NCBI GenBank assembly: GCA_020631735.1
Contig: CM036201.1
Coordinates: 79,212,502-79,276,501, forward strand
DNA length: 64,000 nt
Direction: 5' to 3'
Source of the DNA: Saccharum officinarum
Lineage: Eukaryota > Streptophyta > Magnoliopsida > Poales > Poaceae
Below are positions 11,671 through 21,486 of the stretch, one piece after another. Below the pieces are notes generated by a model. That model made no database searches, was not told the origin of the DNA, and saw only the letters and a list, made by a program, of their open reading frames with translations. Each line of letters begins with the position of its first letter. Position 1 is the stretch's first letter. The position numbers and the translations under genes are program-made.

Positions 11671-12674
11671 GTAAAGTGCACCAGCGGTCCCTAAACTTGC
11701 GCTGCTGTGTCATCCCCGGTCCTAAACACAAATCGATCGTTTATAGGTCCTCAAACTTGTTCATCTGTGTCATCTGGGTCCCTAAACTGTTCTGCAGTAT
11801 CATCCCGGTCCCTAAACTTGCAAAGCGACTGTTTAGGTCCTCAAACTTGTTTGGTTGTGTCATCCAAGTCCCTAAACATTGGTTTGAGTCTCATCTGGGT
11901 CCAAACAGGACGATCTAAAAACTTGATATCAAACAATAATTCATAAACTATTTCATATGAACTCAAATAAGGACAAACTATATCAAAATTGTAGCCCTCG
12001 ACGCAATCTAGAACCTTGTAGTTGAAAAGTTTTTATTTGAAGTCGTTTGTATCCCAAAATATTATTGTAAGTTTGAAGTTTATAGATTTTAAATTTTAAA
12101 TATCAATATCTATAACTTGTATAATACTATTTTGGGATACTAAACGACTTCAAATAAAAAAAATTTCAACTACAAAGTTGTAAAAAACTTCAATATAATT
12201 TTTCATATAGACCATATCAATATCCAAGATTGGTTTGATAATTTGAAATTTGAAATTTCAAAATCTATAAACACTACAATAATATTTTAGGATACTATAA
12301 CGACTTCAATAAAAAACTTTTCAACTATAAAGTTCTAGATCGCGTCGAGGGCTACAATTTTGATATAAAGTTATCCTTATTTGAGTTCATATGAAATAGT
12401 TATGAATTATTGTTTGATATCAAGTTTTTAGATCGTCCTGTTGACCCAGATGAGACTCAAAACCATGTTTAGGGACCTGGATGACACAATCGAACAAGTT
12501 GAGGACCTAAACAGTCGCTTTGCAAGTTTAGGGACGGGATGACACCACAGAACAAGTTCTAGGGGCAATATGACACAGATGAACACAAGTTTGAGGACCT
12601 AAATGGTCGATTTGCGAGTTTAGGGACCGGAATGACACAACAGCGCAAGTTTAGGGACCGCTGATGCACTTTAC
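11671..12674. mobile_element. 1-kb foldback element with long inverted arms
   Basis: It starts GTAAAGTGCACCAGCGGTCC and ends with the complement, CACTTTAC at 12674. The two arms (about 11671-12110 and 12240-12674) are inverted repeats of roughly 430 bases. A short extra piece in the right-arm orientation lies between them. Within the outer arms, GGTCCCTAAACTTG-type subrepeats recur about every 50-60 bases. I could not define a target duplication. A transcript would fold into a very long hairpin. Confidence 0.75.
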
Positions 12675-13061
12675 TTCTACTCTTATTATCTGTAGTTAAA
12701 ACTAACAATTTACTAATAAAATATTTTATTTATTAAAGGCCAAAGCTTGAAAGACTCGTAATACTGTATTTCCTAAGCACAGTGCCCTCGTTAGAAGAGA
12801 AAAGGCAAAATAAAAATAAAAGAAAGGACAATATTTTTTTTGGAAAAAAAAGACACGGACATCACCTGTCCGTCACGAGCGCGGGCTGCACATCCCTGAG
12901 ACCCCGTACGGAGGAATGGTCCATACGGAACACGTACATGTCCATAGAAGGAAAAAAGTAGATACCGAAACGAAAAAAAGAGAAAAAGACACGGACACTC
13001 AAAGGTAAACAAAGAAAGCAGTGCGGAATAAAGAACATATATTTTTCTATTTATTATTATT
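12675..13061. other. Right part of Helitron-like unit 1, no gene
   Basis: AT-rich, with purine-rich stretches (about 12795-13020). It continues unit 1 after the foldback insertion. Confidence 0.4.
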
Positions 13062-13062
13062 A

Positions 13063-14303
13063 GTAAATATGTCCGTGCATTGCAATGAGAGAAAAAACTA
13101 TCAAATATTTACCTCTACCACACTGTAGCAGTGTAACAACTTTTTTTTTGTATAGGTGCTACTTTTGATGTTCTGAGTGTTGTTGCTAAGGCTGGATATC
13201 GAGTCAACCGTAGTTTTTTCGAGCTTTTTTTAGAATTGGTATAAATCTTATTCATCATTATTTTTTGTATTGTTTAAGACCCAACTTCCACGAGCCTAAC
13301 GAGCCGAGCCTAACGAGCCGAGCCGAAGTTAAAAGTCGTTCAAATCAAGTCATTTTTATTTTAAAAGAAAAATGAGTCTAATCGGTGCACTTTTATACCG
13401 AGCCACCGAGCCAGCTTAACGAGCTTTTTGTCCAGCCCTGCAACAATCACAAACGAATGAGCGGCTCTAATAGAAACAATGATGGCAATGTTACACGTCT
13501 AGTCATCTTTTTTTTGTTCTATAAAATTTAAAAACAATACTTTATTTTATGATGATGACCATCATATTCATAATGTACACACAATAATATGAGAATGTTT
13601 ATGAGTTATGTATTGAGTTAAAATATAAGTTTGATAGATTTTTTTATTGTAAGGAAAAAATATTTACTCGCAAATGTATCATAACTTTGGTTTCCATACT
13701 ATATATCTATGTGTTGGTAGAGTTAGATGTCAAGTTCGATAACTTCCTGTAAGGATCATAAAAATAAGTAACTTTAATATCTTAGTAAAGTTGGCAAGGG
13801 GTTAGTTGTTGTCGTGTCCCCGATCCCACATGTTAGCCCCTATTAAACGTGCACCGATATATGTAGACAGCTCAGAGATTTGCAATGGTACGTGCATACA
13901 GCTTGGAGAAACATTTGGTTTGGTGATTAGATCGGATTAAAAACTGCTCAAGATTTCAGTATGTAATTTGATTAGTTAGGCCATCGACTAATTCATGTCA
14001 TGATAATAATTTATTCCTAATTAAAACCAACAACTTAGTAATAGAAATACTTCTTTATTAACGTAAATAAAATATCAAAGGTTGACTCGTAATACTTTAT
14101 TTATTAATAATTTTATCTTATAAGGAAAACAGAATTGATTCACTATCATTAGGAACCCAACCTATCAGCGAGAGAAAAGTAAAGAGAAAGAAGCGAGAGA
14201 AGAAACAAATAGGGAAATTGAAAAGAAAATAGACAGACACAATATGTGTTTAGCCTGGACAAAAATTTAGAAGCGACATAAACTTTGCTTCTTCAGTAAT
14301 TGA
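13063..14303 (-). mobile_element. Helitron-like unit 2
   Basis: Read on the minus strand, the unit ends at the left in a degenerate hairpin (CATTGCAATGCACGG) followed about ten bases later by CTAA. It begins at the right near 14303 with a degenerate form of the TATACC-AATAATAAAG 5' motif. No Rep/helicase gene is present. Confidence 0.45.
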
Positions 14304-15342
14304 TAGATATATACCCGTGTGTTGCACGTGGGCACATTTTTTTGAACTACACAAGGCCGCAGCAACACCTAGCTAGATGCGGACCACCATGTCACGACGG
14401 TTGTCCTTGTTCGAGGACGCAAGATTGCTGCTGACATTGCCACATCCTTGCTGATGAGCGTGTCCAGCACTCGCCGAAATCACTATCTTCAGAAATGAGC
14501 AAGTGACTTCACATGTAAGAAAATGTTTCGGACAATCCTCCTATTACATGAAATTGAAAGAGTGGCAATAAACATAGGCAACATTATAAGTCCTACTACA
14601 GCAGGCCATGAATTTTCCAGATTCCAATACTACTATTGATGAATGATGACCAAAAGAAAAATATTGTATGACCCAAACAAAAAGCAGCACTAAATCAGCA
14701 TGAATACATAGACCGTTGCAGACCATAGCATTGATTCGTGATCAGGCAAGCCAACAGTGAGGAAGGAAGCAGATCCACACTTTACATTGCACCAGTATTA
14801 TATTACACGTAGCTAAGCAAAAGAACCTTCAGCCACATCCATTAATTAATTAATCTCGATCCATTGACATACACTCGCACACACGACCATTATCTGTTTA
14901 ATTATCGGCTTCAAGTAAAAGAGTTGCATGCTTGTTTGGGTGCAGTGCTGCTCATGTTGTCTACTTGTTGCGGACGATAAGGCTGTGGAGGACCGATTCG
15001 AATCCCTTCGCCAGGAGGCAGCGAGAGAAGGAGAGGTTTGTTTCTTTTTTTCCAACGTGGGGCAGGACGCAGGCGTATCCTGGTGGAGTTCAATGGCGTT
15101 TTTTTCTTTTTTTCCATAGATGAAAGTTTCGTTTGATGAAAGCGGTATATTTTTTATGTGATATAACAGATAACAAAATTTTTAGCCATAGAGAGATTGT
15201 GTCTTCATTGGTTTAGGAAGTTTTACTACATATAATCTTAGTTGATGAGGAGTCTTACATCTTACACATGTAATCTTAGTTGAGTAGGAGTTTTACCTAC
15301 ATCTTACGCGAAAATTTTGCCTCTTTATTATTAGGTATAGAA
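14304..15342 (-). mobile_element. Helitron-like unit 3
   Basis: The minus-strand 3' hairpin (CCCACGTGCAACACACGGG) lies near 14313-14331. The 5' end is near 15342, where the plus strand reads CTTTATTATTAGGTATAG. The interior is non-coding. Confidence 0.5.
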
Positions 15343-15530
15343 AAGTTCTATTTAAATTACTCAGCATCCAAGGAATCTATTTAGATTAGGATTCCTACTC
15401 CATATTGATATAGACGCGAGCTATTCTAACTCGTATGCACAGGTTACATATATAAGTTCGGTAGTTAGAGAAAGATAGACAAAAAGAATGGATAGACAAA
15501 AAAAAAGCCTGGAGTTTTACCTCTTTATTA
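15343..15530. other. Fragment between Helitron-like units
   Basis: It ends in another CTTTATTATTAG motif at 15517-15528, so it may be the 5' remnant of a further unit. No gene seen. Confidence 0.4.
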
Positions 15531-16880
15531 TTAGATAGCAAACTTGCCCGTGCGTTGCAACGGGAGAAAAATATTCATGGAACGACAATAGAAATGGTAT
15601 ATATTATTTATGTTTCATCATTTACAAAATTTATTAAAAGCTACAATTTATTTTATGATGATCGTGACATCCAAAATATTAGTTAAAAGTGGCAATAATA
15701 TGACAATGTATTATTAAGCAAGTATCAAATTAAAATACAGTCTTGGTATGGTTTTTTCTCCTATTCCAAGCACATAAATATTTTGACATCAATGTATTAG
15801 AACTTTAATTTTCATTCTGTCTGTGTTGCTAAAGTTAAATATCTTGTTCTATGACCTTTGAGATGTCATGGTCATCATAAAATAAATTATAGTAGCTTTT
15901 AATAGATTGTATGAATGATGAAATATAAATAATATGGCATTGTATTATTAAGCCAATATCAAATAAAAATACGGTCTTGTTATGGTTTTTTTCTCGTACT
16001 GCAAAGCACATAAAATATTTGACATAATATATTTTAACTTTAATTTTCATTCTATCTATGTGTTGCTGTAGTTAAATATCTAGTTCCGTGACCTTTGAGG
16101 ATCCACCAAAATCTATAATTTAAATATCTAAATTCACCCAAGAGTTAGTTGCCGATGTGTGAAGGTTTTCATTTTATCTATGTGTTACTATAGTTAAATA
16201 TCTAGTTTCGTGATCTTTGAGGACCCATAAAAAATCTCCGATTAAAGTTGATCAGGAGTTAGCTGCAGACGTGTCAAGTAGTAGCTGGTCCACTAATGAT
16301 TATCACGGGAGACCGCTCTCGGCTTTTCACATGCTAGCCCTTCAGTGATTACATAGATAGATTTATCTAGATTGGAATAGACAATAAACTACTCAAGGTT
16401 GCTATCCATGTTTTGATTAGTTGAACTATCGACTAATTTAAGTTTTAATAAGAATATGTTGCTAATGAAAATTACATTAACAACTTGACGGTAGAAATCT
16501 TTTTTTAGAGAAAAGTCAACCGTTCAAAGGTCTATAATATTGTATTTAATATTTTTTTTAAATAATATCCAACGGTGAACAGAGGCAACAAAAAACAAAA
16601 GAAAATTCAAAGGAAATAATGAAATATGATGGAAGGCACCAAAAGAAATCAGACAAAAACTGAAGCGTACACAGGGAACGTAGGGAAAAAAATATTGTTC
16701 ATTAGACCGAAACTGAAGGGAGACAGAAAAGGAACGGAGGAAAAGAAAATTATTGTTTATTAGATCCAATCCGAAGGGAAGATGGAAAAGAGAATTGGGC
16801 GGACACAAAACCGAAACGTAGAAGGGGATTAGAGCTGGATGAAAAATAATGTGGCAGAAATTTTGCCTTTTTAGTATTTG
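15531..16880 (-). mobile_element. Helitron-like unit 4
   Basis: The minus-strand 3' end has a strong hairpin, CCCGTTGCAACGCACGGG, near 15547-15564, followed by GCAAGTTTGCTA. The 5' end is near 16880 (plus strand TTTTGCCTTTTTAG). A segment with ATCTAGTTCCGTGACCTTTG occurs twice inside it. Confidence 0.5.
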
Positions 16881-16980
16881 CACACATGAGCCAAAATACT
16901 TGGGCTTAGCTCAACCGTGTTTCAATTAAACACTAATAAGGCTCATAATAAATAATATCTGCACTAAATTATTTGTCCCA

Positions 16981-17128
16981 TATGAAAAATTAAGGAGAGA
17001 TTGACTCGGTTTAATTAGGTGGCTATTATCCCGTATGAAAAATCAAGGAGAGATTGACTCGGTTTAGTTAGGTGGCTATTATCCCGTATGGAAAATCAAG
17101 GAGAGATTGACTCGGTTTAATTATGTGG
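16981..17128. repeat. Tandem repeat of a 53-bp unit, three copies
   Basis: The unit starts TATGAAAAATTAAGGAGAG and contains GATTGACTCGGTTTAATTAG. Copies 1 and 2 are near identical and the third is partial. It lies in Helitron-derived sequence. Confidence 0.8.
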
Positions 17129-17299
17129 CTTGTCTATATCTGTTGTAAATCTATACCTAATAATAAAGAAACAATGCGAATAATGTTTTTTAATTCTAAA
17201 CTAAGAAGAAGAGTGATGTTGAGTAGTTGTTTTTCAATTCCAAACTAAGAGAAGAGTGATGTCGAGTAGTTAGGAGAGGGCCGGACGAAAAAAATAGGG

Positions 17300-17671
17300 G
17301 GTGAGAAATTTTGCCTTTTTATTATTAGGTATAATATATAGATATAGATACAAGATTAAGAGGACATTGTTATATTATTGTCGTCAACATTAACTTATAT
17401 TATAGATGTCATGGTCATCATAAAATAAATTATACTCCCCTATTCAAATTGTAAATCATTCTCACTTTTTAAATATACATAGGTTATGTTTCGTACCTAG
17501 GTATACATAACTTCTATACATTCTATAAAAAAATAAAACATTGATATTATGATAATTCATCGTTTTCAACGAATGTTTGATGGTTTTATCTCCCGTTGCA
17601 ATGCATGGGCATTCTTGCTAGTAACTAATAAATCTTAAAAACAATAATATTTATGACACCGAGTAGAATTA
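17300..17671. other. Helitron and Stowaway remnants
   Basis: Contains another TTTTTATTATTAGGTATA motif (about 17313-17332), a partial Stowaway-like start (ACTCCCCTATTC near 17434), and a plus-strand Helitron-type 3' end. That end has hairpin CCCGTTGCAATGCATGGG near 17593-17610, then CATTCTTGCTAG and T. No gene. Confidence 0.45.
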
Positions 17672-17935
17672 GGTCTTGTTTTGGATCTCATGGTCTAAAG
17701 TTTTTTTTATATATATTCATTCACTCCCACGGGGAGTCAAACCCATGACCTCAGGTGCTACGAGGCTTTCATAACTACTAGGCTACAGACCATTTTGCTC
17801 ATGGTCTAAAGTTTAGCTAACGAACTTTAGACTACTTTAACTCTTAAGGTCCAAACAAGAGATCTAAAATGGTCTAAAGTTTTAGTCATCAACTTTAGTC
17901 AATTAAACTTTAGACCGTATGATCCAAACAGGATC
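17672..17935. mobile_element. Tourist-like MITE carrying a SINE
   Basis: The ends are GGTCTTGTTTTGGATCTCAT and the complement of GATCCTGTTTGGATCATACG, flanked by TTA on both sides (17669-17671 and 17936-17938). Removing the SINE at 17701-17797 and one target copy leaves a MITE of about 150 bases. Confidence 0.7.
17701..17797 (-). mobile_element. tRNA-derived SINE inserted in the MITE
   Basis: The minus strand has a polymerase III A-box-like TGTAGCCTAGTAGTTA and B-box-like GGGTTTGACTCC, then an A-run tail. Direct repeats of CTCATGGTCTAAAG at 17687-17700 and 17798-17811 are a 14-base target duplication, extendable to 17 by the T-run. Confidence 0.75.
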
Positions 17936-18328
17936 TTAATCAGGAAAAAATATTTCTATAATATATCTAGGAATCATAAATATTAATATTATTTTTATAA
18001 ATTTAGTTAAAAATAAGAAACTTTAACTCAATCTTAAATTGAAAATTGCATTGTTTATATGGGAGATAGTACTATGGTAGCCATCACCTTCATGAATGTT
18101 AGTTTATAGTTTTAGTCATTAACTTTAGTTAACTAAACTTTAGACTGTATGATCCAAACAGAATCTTAATCAAAAAATATATTTCTATAATATATCTAGG
18201 AGTCATAAATATTATTTTTTTATAAATTTGGTTAAAACTAAGGAAGTTTAACTCAATCTTAAATTCAAAATTGCATTAAGGGAGGTAGTACTATGGTAGC
18301 CATCACCTGCATGAATGTTAGATTTTAT
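17881..18328. repeat. Tandem duplication of a 230-bp unit
   Basis: 17881-18110 is repeated at 18111-18328. The unit includes the right end of the MITE and the flank with CTATGGTAGCCATCACCT. Copy 2 has several small differences. Confidence 0.8.
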
Positions 18329-18418
18329 TAGTAACCTAGAGTTGCTAGCATAAATAAAATAACATATTTTTGTGATAGCAATGCGGTGGTGGGCATTTTT
18401 CAAGAGGGGTGAGAGCTC

Positions 18419-18822
18419 ATGTGGCAGATAACGAGGGACAGATGTGCAAGCCGGCAGCCCACAACTCTTGCTCCCGAAAATGACACGGTGATTCATGACT
18501 GGGCCTTCTGCAGTTCTGCTGCCTGCACCTACCGTTTTTCTTTCGCGAGCGTGTCATGTTGACACGTATTTCATTAAGCAGAAGTGGAGTGTCAAAGGTT
18601 ACAAAGTTCTTTAGCAATCTAGGATTACTTAGGAAAGGCGGAACCACGACAAGGGCCGAAGACGTCTGCACCTACCGTTTCGGTTTCCTTTTTTTTAACA
18701 GGCATGAGACCGGATGGTCAAGCTGCTGAATCGCTTGAACCAGATGAACCAATGCCTACGGATTTCAGAGTTTCAGACAAGCATCCTGTTCCCGGTTTCC
18801 CCAGGAGTGTATGCAAGTGATA
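18419..18822 (+). pseudogene. Possible gene-fragment exons, unrecognised, split by a LINE
   Basis: An open frame from the ATG at 18419 reads MWQITRDRCASRQPTTLAPE and continues to the LINE insertion at 18538. After the second target copy, a polypyrimidine tract and AG (about 18685-18702) precede a frame starting MRPDGQAAESLEPDEPMPTD and ending at a TGA near 18822. Both pieces read like protein but I know no homologue. They may be captured fragments, or simply chance frames. Confidence 0.25.
18538..18665 (-). mobile_element. 5'-truncated LINE fragment with 15-bp target duplication
   Basis: A 128-bp insert flanked by CTGCACCTACCGTTT at 18523-18537 and 18666-18680. On the minus strand it ends in a short A-run, preceded by a hairpin (CGTGTCA, TGT loop, TGACACG) and by the complement of TATTTCATTAAGCAGAA. 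The same arrangement ends the larger element at 46588-48590, so both belong to one LINE family. Confidence 0.75.
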
Positions 18823-19463
18823 ACACCACCTTTTTTTTGTTTGAAAAAGGATAATACCAGTGTTGAATGAAAAACGAAAACTGCATTGGCTTGTTTTTGG
18901 TGAATGGAACTTGCAGATTTGGCAGGCCTGATGATCACATGATTGAAGCCGTCCGTTCACTTCCCAGCAGCTTTCACTCGGTTGCCTTCGGTTCCTGCAG
19001 ATTGATGAAGCCGTTGTCTCAATGCAGGGCGTGATCTGATCTCATCTCCACCGGGACTGAACAGGACAGCGCACGGTGCTGAGCTGGTACCTGTCATGGC
19101 CGTCGTAGCAGGCAGGCAACGGCTGCAGCACTGACATGTGTGTAGCGTGCTTGACCCCGATTGGGAGCTTCTGCAGTGCGTTGTCGAGGCAGCAGCGGGT
19201 TGCTGAAAGGCGTTGCAAGCGCGACGGAGATGGCCAGATGGCGATTGATCATTAAGGCGTACGCAGTGCATGGAAGATGACAACATGCTGGTGGGCGGTG
19301 GCTGATAATCTCAGCATCGGACATCTGTTACGATTTAGAAGACCCATTAAGTTCATTTTTAGAAATTATAGAAAACCACAAAGATCTTTTTGCGTACATT
19401 TTATCATAGACTTTAATATTTAAGCCTACGAACGAAGAGGAAAGTGTGACAAAATATATACCA
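18681..19463. other. Non-coding stretch
   Basis: Apart from the possible fragment up to 18822, I see no credible gene. The minus-strand frames at 18957-19324 are low-support. Confidence 0.4.
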
Positions 19464-19467
19464 CTAG
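19464..19467 (-). mobile_element. Helitron 3' terminus (minus orientation)
   Basis: On the minus strand a GC-rich hairpin (GCGCGC, GAGG loop, GCGCGC) is followed by GTCACGGACTAG and then T, the Helitron 3' signature. The element would extend to higher coordinates; its 5' end was not found. Confidence 0.55.
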
Positions 19468-19851
19468 TCCGTGACGCGCGCCCTCGCGCGCGCCGGCATT
19501 AAGGTGGTAGCAGGACCGTAATCTCATCGTGTGCACGTTTTTTTAAGAGCGGAGGAGGAATACGATAGGCAGTCAGCATTGTAATATTAGGATGGGACGG
19601 TTGCATATATTACACATAAGGGTTGCATATATTACACATAAGGATCTGATAGCTACTGCAATGTTAGGCGGGCCAGTACCATAGTTTGGTGTTTGACAGG
19701 CAATATAATAGCTTACAACATCTGCTAAGTTTATACATAAGGTTGCACGGTAAGCAGCGATAGCGGTTCCGACATAACCACACATACTTTACACTGAAAG
19801 GGCTACGTGGACAAACTATACATTGTTTGCTGAGCTGCGCCACTGATCTGC

Positions 19852-21486
19852 TTAGTAGTTTGGCTCACGGTCTGATAGGTCAGTGTCCATGGAGATTGAA
19901 GCATCGCTGCTGGATGAACCTGATTGCGGATCTGTTTTTGTTAAGTCCATCTTGTCCGTGAAATGTGATAAAAGACGATGATCGAATTTGAGCACGTGGG
20001 AATCTTACCAGAATACTGATATCGGCGCATGCATTCTGTGTAGTGGCTGCATCCGGATTGGCAGCCTGTAAAGAAGCAGAGGCAAGACATGTTTAATAAC
20101 AGTTTGAAGGTTACTTAACAGAAACAGCGTGCATGTTTGCATCCGCTTCTATGGTAGCATGAAGGCACAACTGTATTGTATGAAGACTGTGAACCTCGTG
20201 GGTGATAGGAGTTGAAAAGAATGATGTCTGTCATACCTCCGGAGCGCAGTGCTGAAGTTGCTTCTTCATCTTCGTCGTAGTCTGTTGGAAGTGTGCTCTC
20301 GCACCCGATATATCCTATTGCTTTCAAGGAGGTTAATTTGAGTGTGATCCTAAAAACCATACAGGTATACAGTATTACTACAGTCCCTATAAAAGGGCAG
20401 ACCCAGTGCCAGAGGCTCCCACACGAGTGGGGTCTGGGGAAGGGAATAACCGAAGCAAAGTCTTACCCCCGCAGAAATTCTGCAGAGAGACGGCTTCGAA
20501 CCCAGGACCTGCATGGAATGTAAATTTACTGGAGAACATAATTATGACACAAATATTTTTGTTTCTAGAAGAATTGTTGAAACAATCAAACGGAGAGTAG
20601 AACTATCCATGTGCTAGGATCATGTCAGCTGCTAAATTAGTATGCTTAAATTTTGAAGCATAGATCTTATGGCAGTAAAATGAACTTTCTAATTTAGTAG
20701 CTATATTTTTTCTATAAGTAGGCATAACAGATGATTTATTTTAGGTAGGCACATATTGTACCTCATTTCTGAAAAGTATGATATTATCTAGCTGTTTGAG
20801 GATATGCAGGACCTTAGACGCACAAGAAAGAGGGCCGCCTAAATTTAGGTCATTGGACTTTCGTCAGTATTCTTTACCCCTCAGAAATCAGTGGTAGATT
20901 ATAGTACCTAAATAACTCTAGATGATGGTGCACTCTCAAACTCTTTTTTTAAGCTTAAACAAAGACATCATGAACGCATGCAACAACCAAAGCTGAATGC
21001 ATAATAACAAATATTGGAAGTACAATTTTTTGTTTCACCCTTTGCCACTACCACAATCATGGATAAAAGAAAGTGAGGTTCATGCAAAAACATGAATGGA
21101 CTGTGGACTGTAAGTCTAAGAGGAACATATCTTAAGCACTAAGCTGGTGGAATCACTAAAGTCATTGAATATATATACACATGTTTATTGTATAGTTCCA
21201 AGCAGTGTCTGATAAGGAGCCAGTCCTGAAACTCAATAACTCACGTGAAGAACCTGAGTGTGAATATACTCAAAATGTCACATTAGCATCCTGCACAACA
21301 CTCATGCTAGTTCAATCAAATTTAGAGCTCACTAAAACTAATTTAACTAAAGAGGAGGAAAAAGGTAAGTGACCTTGTGTGTGCACAGCACTTTACCTGT
21401 CTCTTCGTTTTCTCTGTCCCTATGGCTATGGGAGCTGATGACTACCAGGCTTTTGTTGTCATTCTTACCACCGCCACCAAGGATAT
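19852..21486 (-). CDS. Unrecognised multi-exon gene or gene fragment, 3' exons only
   Basis: Four exons join in consistent phase with GT-AG borders: 21486-21397, 20314-20237, 20065-20009 and 19931-19852. The last ends in a TAA at 19854-19852. The joined product includes SLVVISSHSHRDRENEETG, an acidic stretch TDYDEDEEATSALRSG, a Cys-rich part GCQSGCSHYTEC, and a Ser/Asp-rich tail ending LSDREPNY. I do not recognise the family. The upstream part was not found; frames around 21690-21800 are suggestive but do not chain cleanly. Helitron 3' ends in the same orientation lie at 19464 and 22723, so this may be a captured host-gene fragment. It could also be the end of a gene starting near 27315. The phase agreement supports real exon ancestry. 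Confidence 0.4.
20391..20513 (-). mobile_element. Au-type SINE fragment
   Basis: On the minus strand it contains the B-box-like GGGTTCGAAGCC, then sequence with CCTTCCCCAGACCCCACTCG and GCACTGGGTCTGCCC, ending TTTT. This is the recognisable layout of the plant Au SINE family, lacking the 5' tRNA-like part with the A box. It lies in an intron of the unrecognised exon chain. Confidence 0.7.

Larger units (their letters stand above)
11340..13061 (-). mobile_element. Helitron-like unit 1, left-truncated and split by a foldback element
   Basis: The interior matches that of unit 2: the stretch around 11367-11660 resembles 13655-14010, and 12680-12760 resembles 14010-14090. On the minus strand the 5' end is near 13061, where TTATTATTATTAG (plus strand) meets the next unit. 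The 3' hairpin end is missing. The foldback element at 11671-12674 interrupts it. Confidence 0.5.
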
